Part shown: positions 10,322-20,920 of the stretch, piece after piece
How the letters are laid out: each line of letters starts with the position of its first letter
Position numbering within the stretch: the stretch's first letter is position 1
Source of the DNA: Chara braunii
Lineage: Eukaryota > Streptophyta > Charophyceae > Charales > Characeae
Length of the DNA stretch: 38,598 nt
Reading direction: 5' to 3'
Assembly: GCA_003427395.1 (NCBI GenBank)
Contig: BFEA01000064.1
Coordinates: forward strand, 1,461,207 to 1,499,804
Program-made: the position numbers and the translations under genes
The notes under the pieces: generated by a model
The model's input: the letters and a program-made list of their open reading frames with translations, nothing else
Database searches by the model: none
Told to the model about the DNA's origin: nothing

Positions 10322-10877
10322 GGGTAGGACCCCACAGGACGGCGGCAAACGGTTTCGGAAGTCTTCTACTTCCAGACGACTGCCCACCGCCAACGGGGAT
10401 GATGAAACAGAAGGGAACCCATCACCACCGCGAAATGTTGCTTTTGCGTCGAAGGCGGTTACCCGAAAAGGAAATTCCGGGGCGGTTTTCCTTTTTGGGA
10501 AAGGTCGGGGCCTGGAAGGTCATTCCAGGTCCCTTACCAGTGGTTGTAATGGAAGGGCTGCCGACTTCCGTCTGCATTCGCCGGAGTACGCACCCGGGAG
10601 GTAGGTAAACGGACCGAGTATTGGAAACGGGAATTTAGGGCCACGTAGGAATAAAGGGCCCGTGGACCGAGTGAAAACGGTTGCCCATCGTCTTCCGCAA
10701 CGGGAATCTTGGTCTGTGGGGTCCGGGAATTTAAGGCCACGTAGGAATAAAGGGGCCGTGGACCAAGTGAAAACGGTTGCCCGTCGTCTTCTGCAACTGG
10801 AATCTTGGTCTGTGGGGTCCGGGAAGTTGCCTTGCGAATTCCGAAACCGTTTGCCGCCGTCCTGTGGGGTCCTACCC
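10322..10877. mobile_element. DNA element with perfect 39-bp TIRs
   Basis: Positions 10322-10360 and 10839-10877 are exact reverse complements over 39 bases, starting GGGTAGGACCCCACAGGACG. The flanks TAC and TAA allow only an imperfect 3-bp target duplication. The interior contains two tandem 96-bp copies (10631-10726 and 10727-10822) with the motif GTCTGTGGGGTCCGGG. The GGACCCCACAGG terminus is shared with the 1.08-kb element at 31499-32579. No transposase is encoded, so it is non-autonomous. Confidence 0.8.
10631..10822. repeat. 96-bp tandem duplication
   Basis: Two head-to-tail copies, each starting GAATTTA(G/A)GGCCACGTAGG, differ at a handful of bases. The period is a multiple of three, so the minus strand shows a repeated 32-residue pattern, but there is no evidence that it is translated. 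Confidence 0.9.
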
Positions 10878-11145
10878 TAAATCCACGTGCCATGATATCC
10901 ACAGAATTGGTAGAAAACCTAATGGCGCACTGTGTAGAGAGTCAATGGATCTGGCCTGAATAAGTGACCAGATAAAGAATAAACTACAAGTTGTTCGAAA
11001 CATATATGCGTCAACCATCAACAGCAGAAGCCCCCCCCCACCACTTAAAATCCATCTGTGAATTCCATCACAAAGTTGAGGGAGCCAGGTACCTAATATG
11101 TAGATAGCGAAGTCACCGATACAGAAAGTTAGGAGAAGATTACCA

Positions 11146-11378
11146 CTGGCCGCAGCTGGAGTGAGTCGCGTCGCTCTGTAACCTAGCAGAAAGGGGGCGT
11201 GAGGCCTAGATGAGTTTGTCAGAGAATAAGTCGGTTTTAGTGAGTATTGTTATGATCTGTTGGAAATCCCTTAGATACTCGAGTGTTTGAAAAATTGCGG
11301 TGGATTTCAGGTGTTCAGTGCTCTTAAAGGGAGGCCAGGATTGCCGATATAGCATAGTCTTCTATATGTTTTCTTACT

Positions 11379-11411
<33 letters not shown>

Positions 11412-11552
11412 ACGAGGGACGCTGAGCCCGGTTCTCAGCATGTTCGGTTTGGTCACTCCGGGTAGACTGTGAGGACCCCGGCCTCAAGCTTCTTGTTCAT
11501 AATATCAGCCTTGGGCACTGGGCCCGTCCTTAAAAAAAAAAAAAAAAAAAAA
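11146..11552 (+). mobile_element. Retroposon with poly(A) tail and 10-bp TSD
   Basis: A 407-bp insertion flanked by AAGATTACCA (11136-11145 and 11553-11562), ending in about 22 A. Its 3' part begins after an (ATC)n run with GAGGGACGCTGAGCCCGG, a diverged form of the SINE family 1 core. The first 235 bp are unlike other copies. The uninterrupted sequence of the neighbouring tandem copy confirms the insertion point. Confidence 0.75.
11380..11411. repeat. (ATC)n microsatellite
   Basis: About ten perfect trinucleotide units inside the 11146-11552 retroposon, directly before its GGGACGC core. Confidence 0.95.
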
Positions 11553-12184
11553 AAGATTACCAAACCAGTGAATCTGTCCTAGGTGCATAGCCCTACCTAA
11601 GTCCATCAGAAACAGAGTGAAATTACCCAGGTCAGTGGATCTGGCCTGAATAAGCGACCAGATACAGAATAAACTACCAATCGTTCGACACATATATACG
11701 TCAACTGTTAACAGCAGATGGCACCCCACCACTTAAAATCAATCCATGGATTCCATGAATTCGATCACCAAGTTGAGGGAGCCAGATACCTAATATGTAC
11801 TAGACAGAGAAGTGACAAATACAGAAAATTACGAGAAGATTACTGAACCAGTGAATCTGTCCTACGTGCGTAGCCCAATACCTCAAGTCCGTCAAGGATA
11901 GAGTGAAATTACCAAGAATCATCAACACCTGCTCCAAGACGGCGAGCAATAAGGAAAGCTGGAGATTTCCAATGGTGCTTGGCGCTCTCCTCCCAAGGTC
12001 GCTCCCACTGCAACCGTTGGCTCTGCCACTGCCTTTGGAGACACCGACTTGAAAGAGTCGGAGGCACTGCTACCACACATTTGGTTTTCGATTTCAACGC
12101 TCCATGATGTACTTAGCCCAGAGATGTGGCTAAATACAACATTCTTCGGCATCTTTGTAGTCATGGTTGCACTGCCGCGTCAGG

Positions 12185-12451
12185 AATATTCATAAACTTC
12201 AGTGGTACTTCGAGAAAGTAGTGGTGGATGTGTATGTGTAAGAGGGAGGGGGGCTGTATGGTTGGCCTCCGCCCATTCAAGCAGCTGGACGTAACAACAC
12301 CATAGCACAACCTATGGCCGGCCATACAGTCAGGATATCTCCACAGCTCAACGCCCGTGTGAACAGGCACTACATGCCGGTAGGCACGACACACTTTGGC
12401 ACTTTGAGAACATAGTGGTGCATGTGTATGTGTAGGAGGAAGGGGGGCTGT
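12185..12451. repeat. About 200-bp tandem repeat, left flank of Ty3 element
   Basis: GGGGGGCTGTATGGTTGGCC at about 12247 starts a unit of about 195 bp. The next unit begins GGGGGGCTGT at 12442 and is cut at 12451 by the LTR. The rest of that unit continues on the far side of the retrotransposon at 26306. The units contain CACCATAGCACA, TATGGCCGGCCATA and GTGAACAGGCACTAC. Confidence 0.85.
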
Positions 12452-14669
12452 TGTGACTCCCTCAGGCCTGGAGCAACTTCCTGATCGGAGTGAGAGTGGG
12501 CCTGGAAGTGCGAACAAAGGGGGTGTGCCAAGAATTTTAGGCAAGTGGGTCGTGTTTCATGCTTCGGCGAGCGGAGTTACCGCCTCCCTGGGTCCTGTCG
12601 TCTGGGTCGGACTCGTATCTGGTGTACCGTCGGGACGCTATGGCTATCTCTCTGGCTGATCACCTGCCGGCGTCGAACGCCGTAGGTCTCGGAATCCGAC
12701 GAGGCCAGCCTCAACCGAAGGCTGCGTTCCCGCCGTTCTTCTTCCCAGCGAGTTCGCAGGATGAAGCCAAACGCTTGGTAATCGTGGTCTTGCAGGCACT
12801 CCGAGCACGGGGTTGGGGCCAGTAGGGAGCGATTGCGCGCAAGGGGACGATGGTCAGGGAGTGAAACGGCAGAATGCAATGATAGGGAGGGAATTCGGTC
12901 CCCTGGATAATGATTCCGGGTTCCGCGACGACGTGACACGTGTGTGAGCTAGGGCAGCTGGGGAGATGGAGGATACGCCCCAAAGCCTGGTCAATATCCC
13001 ACTCACAAATACGTTCGTTTCCTGTTAAGTAGGGAAATTCCGGGGGGTTCCTTCCTTGATCGTGTGGACAAACACGCGTGTTCCCAATACTCCCGGAATT
13101 CACGATCCCTCATGCACTCGCGATCAGTAATACGAAAAGGGATTTCGATATTGAGGTGGAATTTCGGACATTCGGGGAGTTGGGCGGAGTACAAATCTTG
13201 CAGACATGGGTGTAAGTAATGACCTTCTTCGGTCGGGCTTACATGTGCGTGCACAAGACCTGTCCGTCAGCCAGGCGGGTAAAGGTCGATAGCTCACAAC
13301 CTGTACACACTTGACCCGTTAACTCGAAGGTGGGCGATCCTATCGTGAGGCAGACATCTAATCATCTAGCATGCTCATCTAGTTCATACTCAGACAGAAA
13401 AACACCAAACATCCATGCATTTAACTTCGAACACACACACAAACAGAAAGGAGTCTACAATCATTCGTGCATCAATTCTTCGGCCACTGGCCAGGGATCA
13501 TACAAGATTCGATCGTAGGTGATCAACCAATCAGATTGCCGATTCAAACAGAGGAGGGAAGCGAGGAAGACTATCACACATCAGTTTTCTTGGGAAGAAA
13601 CAAGGGAAAAATCCGAAATGCCGATCCAAAAAGACAAGGGCGACTTGCGCCAGATACCAAAATTACTCAGAAGAAGAGAAGAGAAGCACCATCACAACAC
13701 ATCCCGTCTCCCCTTCTCTCTCTCTCTCTCTCTCTTCACAACATCCCGATGCGGGCAGTCCGTCGCAACACACCCACACAGAGTTGTCACCCCGCTTAGC
13801 CTGAACATGCAAGCCAGGTTCGCCCGTGTGCCACAGTCTGTTGCGACCACACGTCAACCCTGCATATCCAGCACCAGCCCGTCGGATCGCCCAACTCTCC
13901 ACTCACCTTCCAACTCTTGCTCGTTAGCCAATCCTCTGGACTGTGCTAACTCCAAAATTCATAGAGAGGGAGCTATTTGCGCTTGCAAAATTTATAGCAT
14001 GTGCATTTGCGCGAGATACCCGGGATTGTGCCCAAGTGGGAAGGAAGGAGGAGGAAGGAAGTGCCTACGACAACATGGCCAGGTCGTGGCGCGAGGGATG
14101 TAGCCGCACTCCACGCATCGATCCAGTCATGCAATCGTTCGGGCCAATAGGACAAGGAAAAGGTATGTGCGCGAAGTGGTGCAACAAAGATAGCAAGAAA
14201 GAGAAGATTATAGTTTGTCAATTACAATTGCGCCCGTCAAGAAAAGAATTACAGTTATACATAAAGATTAAGGCGCGAAAAAGTCAGAGCACAGGTCCTG
14301 ACGCGGCAAAGCGTGCGCAAGCAAGAAGCGTCGTGCAGCAAAATTGCGATGCACCCAAATTCCTAGTCTAAATCCTAATTGCAGAGCCCGCTGGGACTTC
14401 GACAACTGTTAAAATTCAAAACGATTCTCCCGCGTGTTAATCGCGCGAAAATTCCCGCTTCCCACAACGAAACAAGAAAGAAGTTATGGCAACAGTTATC
14501 CTTCGCGCTTGCTGAGGCGCGATCACTACCAATTGTCGGGGGACCATACCAGCCTCAATTCTGAAAAAAAAGACGAGGACATCCATGCAATTTGACGGGG
14601 CCCTCCCGATCATCCCCCGAAGTAGCCCTGCGCAGAAAGTCACACGGTTGCAGAAAACAATTTGTCACA
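12452..14669 (-). repeat. 3' LTR of the Ty3 element (2218 bp)
   Basis: On the plus strand it starts TGTGACTCCC and ends GTTTGTCACA... (complement of the LTR start TGTGACAAA). Alignable with 24010-26305 throughout, for example CGGAGTGAGAGTGGGCCTGG at about 12485 against the same phrase at about 24036. Compared with the other LTR it lacks about 80 bp near 12550 and has a longer (TC)n run at 13711-13736. Confidence 0.9.
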
Positions 14670-15312
14670 TATGTGACGCCCAGGGGGTTCCAATCTTCAG
14701 CAAGCTCCTGCTTGCTCTCTCAATCATCCGTCGATCCCGCAAAGTAGAGGAAACGATCGTCGTGGAACTAACACGTGCTACTTACCGTGAGATACGAGTG
14801 TGGAAGTCATCCAGGTGGCATTCGCGAGCTCCGAGCCTAGACGTTGTCGGGGAAGAGTAATCTAATGACAGGCGGGGGAGGAGGGGGGTGAGTGCACGGG
14901 AGAGGCAGCAGAAAGCGACGCAACTCTCAATCCCCGTGAGAAGTCGAGTGTAGTGGATGGTGCGGCGGATGCGGTGGAAACGATGGTCTTGTTGGGGGAG
15001 CGAGGCGAGGTAATCAAGGTAGAGGGTGCAAAGGGTGCGGGGGATCGAACGGGAAAGCTCTCATAATCTTCGCACACGGGGATAGTGCCCGCGATTATAC
15101 AATAAACTTCTATGTTACTGTATTCGCGCCACGCCACGCTGAAGAGAAGGACGTGGAAGGAAAAGAACGTTACGAGGGAGCGAGTGGTGGCGTGCAGGAA
15201 AACGGTGGCGATGAGACAGGTGGAATAGAGTTGATGGAAGATTAAAGGCGGAAAGGGGTGCCAATGGGAAGAAAATGGGGGACGGCCCGCGGGCTGATGG
15301 AGGGTGAGGAAA
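14670..15312 (-). other. Region between extra ORF and 3' LTR
   Basis: Minus-strand frames exist (for example 15368-14862, 168 codons, with one hydrophobic stretch) but overlap the ORF3 tail in another frame and lack recognisable domains. A purine-rich tract expected just before the 3' LTR is not evident. Instead the junction holds the palindrome CGTCACATATGTGACG at 14664-14679. Confidence 0.5.
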
Positions 15313-16886
15313 TCAAGGGGACGACGAGATAAAGACCGGGGACAAAGACCAAGCGCCCACATTTCCACGTAATCGAAGGGCGGACCGTGACAGAGGGGAT
15401 TGAGTCAGCAAAGGACTTCTTCTTCGGCGTCTGCGGCTTGATCCCTCTGCGGTGACGCCATCTCCCCCAGGCTCTTCCTGCGGCGGTTCTGGATTGCGCG
15501 CCGGATCGCCTTGTAACAGTCGTGCTGCTGGTCCGTCTGATTCCACTGGCCGCTTTCCCTCTGCCTTCTCCCATTTTTTCTGCGCTGCGGCCTCGTCCTC
15601 CTCCTTGCTCTGCGCACTGGGGCTACGCGATTCGTCCAACCCACTTTCTCCCGACTCAACCTCCTCCGATTCGTTGTAATCGGGGTCGTCAGATTCCACC
15701 CCCGAGCTATCCTCTTCTTCCTCTACTTCTTCTTTTTCCACCTCTTCTTCCCCTACTTCTTCTTCTTCCACCTCTTCTTCCTCTACTTCTCCTCCCACCC
15801 TTCAAATGGTCGGATCCAAAAAGTGAGATCGGTCACGTCGATGACCAGGACGTGGCCCGAGGAGGGGTAATAGCAGTTGTCCCCATCGATCTCTGTGCAC
15901 GAAGACCACAACAAATGCGACGCTAACGTCCGTGTGAGTGTGGCCGGCGGAGGACGTTGATCGCAGCGAGAGATATCGAGAGGCAGGTCATCAAGGAGCT
16001 GCGTCAGGAATATCAATACTTCGCTCGTAATGGGCTCCATGTGTCCGTCCCTCACCTTTCCGAACAAGATCCCCAACAACACCCCCTCCGTATCTGTCCT
16101 CCACGCTTGGATTATCAGCAGTTCCACCTCGTCGCTTGGGACTTCGTCCTCCTCGTCCTTGTCTGCTGGCTCGGCCCAGTGGAACACTGCTCGGAGAAGA
16201 CAAAAGCTTAGTGCCATGTATGCGTTCCACCACTCCCTCCACTTGGCAGCCTCGAGGATCGACACATCCAGCTGCTCGATCCGGAAGGACAAAGGTCGAG
16301 TTATGAGCGCCTTTGAAAAGAAGGGCCGACGCCGTTGATAGCTGACTGTCAGAAGGTGGGGAGATTGGATGGAAGCCCGAAGGTTGAGAGGAGGTGTTGG
16401 TTCATCGGGGCGCCGCAAAAGGAAGCAGCTCTGGGATGAAGGCCTCTGGGGTGCAAGGGAAAGCCAGAGCTCGCTGAGGTCGGTGTCGTTGGTGGAGACG
16501 ATCTAGTCCCCAAGCTGGGCCAACAGCTGGATCCACGCAGTCGAGAGATGTCGCGCCCAGTTTCGCAGCTGCCGGAGGACGCCAGTGTGGGCTCCTGCGT
16601 GCAGCATCGTAAGATTGCCGGTAAAGGGAACGATTACCGACACGTGGCTGACGCCTGGTGCAAACAGCCGTAGAAAAGCCGACGCCTCGGCCAACACTCG
16701 CGCTCTCTCGCTAACAATTATGAATCGGAACTCTGCCGCCTCGTGTACCGTCACCGTGTTGAAGAAGGTTGCGAATCAGAGAAGATTGGGACTCAAACGC
16801 AGATGTCGAACTTGCCGAATAGACGAGATATGTCCCCCAAGTCTCATTAGACACTCGCTGATGACTTGCTCTGTCGAAAAACTCAT
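15313..16886 (-). pseudogene. Unassigned third ORF of the Ty3 element (ORF3)
   Basis: ORF3 starts at ATG 16886-16884, which overlaps the pol TGA (16885-16883) as ATGA, the arrangement used for termination-reinitiation. One frame runs from there to 15783 with only two stops in 367 codons: TGA at 16778-16776 and TAG at 16505-16503. A -1 shift near 15798 then enters an acidic C-terminal part of about 160 codons ending at 15313. Visible features are a hydrophobic, Leu-rich middle, a conserved-looking segment around 15950-15800 with Trp-Ile-Arg-Pro-Phe-Glu-Gly-Trp, Glu-rich repeats of a Glu-Glu-Glu-Val type at 15795-15710, and an Arg-rich patch near 15440. I recognise no domain. There is no convincing signal peptide or transmembrane pair, so calling it env would be unsupported. 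The roughly 520-codon total is inferred. Confidence 0.6.
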
Positions 16887-18260
16887 TGCGATAGGGAGGG
16901 AGGCGAAGATGAAGGAGCAGACAAAGATTGAGGAGAAGGAGAAGCAGTGTATTCCATGTCGTCGTTCTCCTCCTTAGAAGTGGGGGGCGACCTAGACAGT
17001 GAGAGAGACAGAGAAGGAGGTAAGGGACGAAGATAGGACACGTGTCGGATGATCGATAGAGCCGATCGGCGTCCGGAGACCTCCCACGCAAGCCGCACCG
17101 TGTTCACCCCGCTTGTACCGAGCTTGACTACGCGAAATCGCCCGAAGAATCGGTTTGGCGCTAGCTTACTTTGGCGAGGACATTTCCTTACCTGCACTGT
17201 GTCCCCTAATTTACACCGGGGCCGAGGCCCAACATTCCCATTTGTGGCCTCATAGCTCCGGACCTGCCGTCCGTGGGCCAGTTCAGTCATAAGCTGTTTT
17301 TTTCGGGCTAACCGGGGGAGGGCCTTTTCCATCAGTTCTAAGTGGCGTTGGGCCTTGTCCCTGAATGTCGCCCTTGTGGACCGTCGCCCAAGGGTCGTCT
17401 CGTCGTTCAGGCTCGACAGAGCTACGCAAGCCAAGCTATTGGTCCATAATTGAAAAGGGGGCAGGCCGGTGGACTCATGGGGTGTCCCCCGATGAATGGC
17501 TAGGATATGATCCACTATGTCGGGGCCTCATATCCCTAGCTGTGATATTCCGTCAGAGGGCGGTCTTGATTACTCGGTTAGCATTTTCTACGAGGCCGTT
17601 TAATTGGGACATATGTGGGGCGGTGTTCCATGGAGACACCATGCATGACCAGACTCCTTAGGACTTCTCCTCGGAATTCGGCCCAATTGTCCGTTAAGAT
17701 TTGTTGGGTATCCTGATGCATCCCGAGAAAACGGTTCACATATTGCACGATTTTCGTTGTCTGTCACGTTTTACAGGGATACGCCTCTATCCATTTGGAG
17801 AAATGATCCACAAAAACAAGGAGGACTGAATACACAACTATCCGGGCCTGGGGAAATATAATCTCTGTCGTGTCCATACTAACCCTTTGGAAGGGTCGTT
17901 CGACTACCGTCGGGACTATGGACCGAGGAGGCTGAATCGGCGCTTTATCCGCCACGCAGATTGAACAATTTTTGACAATGAATTTACATCGTCCCCGATA
18001 TTGGACCGATACCATTCGTTCTTATCGATGACTGACTCCGTAATCCTGACAACAAAATGGCCGACGGTCTCCTCGTTAGCCAACTTAACCCAGTCGTACC
18101 TCATGAACGGATGAGGCACAAGCATCCAAATCCCACTACCGTCAGTCTTTCGTTTTTATAACCGTCTGTCATTCCATCGGTAATCACGCGCCCTCTTGTT
18201 GGCCCGCCTCCGATCTTCCTTGGTGAATTCAAGAAGGGAGTTCTCGACCACCGTAGCTAT
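16883..18260 (-). pseudogene. Integrase region of pol
   Basis: Frames change several times. The zinc-binding part shows a His (18060 region, GHF) and the Cys-x2-Cys pair CSIC near 17965. The catalytic triad is traceable: Asp in MDTT at 17874-17872, Asp in TDNWAEF at 17691-17689 (the usual Gly after DN is Trp), and Glu in LVENANR at 17588-17586. HRGTPHESTGLPPFQL near 17490 is the classic Ty3 integrase segment, and KLAPNRFFGRF near 17145 marks the C-terminal GPY/F-like module. The intact last frame (17515-16883, 210 codons) ends in a Ser-rich tail. No chromodomain follows. Its stop overlaps the ORF3 start. Catalytically dead through frameshifts. Confidence 0.88.
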
Positions 18261-19300
18261 CAGAACGACATTTGTCCATACCTCGCCATGCCGAAATCTG
18301 CGTGTCTTTTACAGTCCTTCGGACGTGGCTTCGAGGAATCGAGCCTCCGTCGAGATCTTGCCGGTTCGACACAAAGGACATAACCAAGCTCTATCCACGT
18401 TCTTATACTGGACGGAAGATCCGTGGGCCCGAGAGACACGCTATTCACAGTCTACCCACTCGACATATCCTTCCCCAATAGGACGCATAGAAACCGAATA
18501 AACTCACGATATTGCTTCACAAAAATAACAAATTTGTCAGGTAGGGAGAGAAAAGAAGAAGATGAGAGGGGAGAAAGAGGGCCCTTGGAATTACCTTCCC
18601 CACCTGCCACCATGAGGCCACGTGTCACTTCCCGAAAGTTCTGGGGAGAATGGCCACTTCTCCGCATGATGGTCCCTTGATCTACTCTGGTTCCTTCCAC
18701 GGAGTAATCTCTTCTCCCTTGGCCACCTTGATCGGTCGATGCAGTCGTGTCAGACTGTCCGCGTTCCCGTGCTTCTCTGTCTTCCGATGAACGTCAAAAT
18801 CGTACTCCTGTAGTCGGACGGCCCATTGTCCAATCATCCCCGTATAGTTTGTGAGCTTCTTGGGAGCCATCAAGGGCTCATGATCTGTCATAAGGAGGAA
18901 CTTATGCCCGTATAGGTACGAATGAAAATGTTGGATTCCCCAGACGACCGCGTATCATTCGCCTTGAGGGGCCGAGTCGTTCAACCGTTTGTCCGGTACC
19001 GTTCGTGAAGCGTACTCGATGACGTGTTCTCGGCCGTCATTCCCTTTTTGCGTTAAAATGGTGGCGATCGCCTTGGGCTGCCAATCTGTGATGAGTATAA
19101 ACTGCTTTTCAAGGTCGGGTCGGATCACAATAGGTGCGGAGGCCAAGGCCTTCAAGGTGAGAAAAGCCCGTTCGCACTCCACGTCCCGCTTCAACGGCTG
19201 GTCCTTCCGTAGGGGGTTCGTCAGACGCCGAGCGATTGCCGCAAATCCTTTAATGAACCGTCGATAGTATGAGGCCAGCCCCAGAAAAGTTCAAACCTGC
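18261..19300 (-). pseudogene. RNase H region and linker of pol
   Basis: The frame 19194-18682 carries a Ty3-type RNase H: FILITDWQPKAIATIL (first acidic residue in ITD), REHVIEYASR, then, after one in-frame TGA at about 18955, TDHEPLMAPKKL and HRKTEKHGNADSLTRL, which matches the closing N-A-D-x-L-S/T-R motif. Downstream, 18700-18260 is in another frame with one stop and forms the linker to integrase. The segment GLASYYRRFIKGFAAIA just upstream (about 19285-19235) is the typical RT-thumb/RNase H connection. Not functional as it stands. Confidence 0.85.
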
Positions 19301-19662
19301 ATCAGCGTCCTGGGCTTTGGGGCGTCTCGAACTGCCTCAACCTTCCTCAAATCCAGTCTCAAGCCGCCTCAGGTCACGGCGTACCCTAGGAATGACATCT
19401 CGGAGAGGAAGAACTCACTTTTCTCCAATCTTGAAACCAGCGTCCCGTAATGCCCCCAGCGTCCATTCGATATGTTGTGCGTGCCCATGAAATGATTCAC
19501 AATACACCAGAATGTTGTCCATATACACAATGACACAAAAATTGATCATCCCCTGGGTCAGCCTGGTCTTGTTGACGAAATTCTGGAACGTGACCTTCAT
19601 TGCTCTTTGGAAAGTAGTTGGTGCATTGCATATTCCCATAGGGCAACGAATCCACTGCCAGG

Positions 19663-20034
19663 CTATGTATCCCTCACGGCCGCTGCCGCGGGGTCAAGCT
19701 CGGAGGGCGGCCACATAGCGGCCACATTTTTCACGAATTTTTCGCATAAAAAATAATAGGCAAAAAAAAAAAAAAAAACATATACAACCCCATATTTGTT
19801 TCTAAGGAAACAATGAAGTTTTTGAAATTATAAAAAATAAAAAACAGAAAAGGCGAAGAGAAGAAATTTTAAAAAAATAAAAAAAAAAAAAGTTTCTTTT
19901 TGGGGGGATTTTTGGTTGGCAGTTCGTTGTCTTCTTCGATTTTATGTAGTTTTTTTTTTTTTTTTTTTAACAAGGAAAAAAACAACAAATGAAAAAAAAT
20001 AAAAAATAGTACTGTTATTTTGCAAGGACGATTA

Positions 20035-20117
<83 letters not shown>

Positions 20118-20277
20118 CCATCGATAGGATGAGCAACGCAGCAGCAGACAGGTAAGTCTCGAACCCTGCGGCTGCCCTCACGGAACTAAGGGAACTTCCA
20201 TCGGTAGGATGAGCAAAATCGATTGAATGTTTCGCTAGAACATCGAAACCTACACTCATGCATGCGCACGCGCGCGC

Positions 20278-20375
<98 letters not shown>

Positions 20376-20406
20376 GGTGGGGGGTGGGGGAATGGACCCC
20401 TTCCCC

Positions 20407-20447
<41 letters not shown>

Positions 20448-20687
20448 CGAAAAAGGGAAAAAAATGAAAAAAATAACGAATAGTTTTTTTTTTTTTTTTT
20501 CAACCTTCACCACGACCCCCCCCCTCCAAAAAAATTGTTTGTTGTTAATTTCTTTTTCTTTGAGGGGGTGGGGCGTGTTTGCGCAACCCCAATCTGCTTT
20601 CAAAACCCCCGTCCCCCCTCCCCCCCAATGACCGCCACGCGGCCTCGGCCATGGATGCCCACGACCGCCTCCGTGGGAGATTCATAG
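19663..20687. mobile_element. hAT-like non-autonomous element inside RT, 8-bp TSD
   Basis: Perfect CTGCCAGG copies flank it at 19655-19662 and 20688-20695. The termini are imperfect inverted repeats: CTATGTATCCCTCACGG on the left and, reverse-complemented, CTATGAATCTCCCACGG on the right (14 of 17). An 8-bp duplication points to the hAT superfamily. GCGGCCAC-type subterminal motifs occur near both ends. The interior is simple sequence, namely two (TG)n(AG)n blocks, an (ATCA)n block and A/T-rich DNA. No transposase is encoded. Confidence 0.85.
20037..20447. repeat. Duplicated (TG)n(AG)n blocks and (ATCA)n
   Basis: (TG)n(AG)n at about 20037-20114 is followed by TTTCCATCGATAGGATGAGC. The near-copy TTCCATCGGTAGGATGAGC at about 20197 precedes a second (TG)n(AG)n at 20281-20368, then (ATCA)n at about 20407-20447. 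It looks like a duplicated microsatellite unit within the hAT-like element. Confidence 0.9.
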
Positions 20688-20920
20688 CTGCCAGGTGCCT
20701 TCAAACAATAGGAACGTGTTTTTTGGTCGGGCCTCCTCTTTGACCAGGATATGATGAAACCCGTGGCGAATATCAAACTTGCTGAAATAATTAGCACACC
20801 CAATCGCATCCAACAAATCATCAATCCGAGAAAGGGAGTACACATCTTTGACCGTGATGTTATTCAATTTCCTTTTATTGATGCATATGCGAATTGACCC
20901 GTTATTCTTCGGAAGTAGAA

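Larger units (their letters stand above)
10940..11915. repeat. About 280-bp tandem repeat, two copies, first copy interrupted
   Basis: TCA(A/G)TGGATCTGGCCTGAATAAG occurs at about 10940 and 11632. Both copies continue through CCACCACTTAAAATC, AGTTGAGGGAGCCAG and GAGAAGATTAC. The spacing of about 690 bp becomes about 280 bp once the retroposon at 11146-11552 and its duplication are subtracted. No coding potential seen. Confidence 0.75.

Noticed and set aside
9858-10604. 248-codon plus-strand open frame
   Set aside because: It passes through the left TIR and interior of the 10322-10877 element. It has no domain and no consistent composition, so chance openness is likely.
14675-14694. TGTGACGCCCAGG as the start of a second LTR in the opposite orientation
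   Set aside because: No second copy of this end with matching LTR body occurs in the window. It is better seen as the inner flank of the 3' LTR palindrome.
14862-15368. 168-codon minus-strand frame with a hydrophobic stretch, considered as an env-like protein
   Set aside because: Overlaps the ORF3 tail in another frame, lacks a signal peptide, processing site or paired membrane anchor, and is mostly Ser/Pro-rich.
20408-20447. CRISPR-like array of short repeats
   Set aside because: It is a pure (ATCA)n microsatellite with no spacers. The sequence is eukaryotic.
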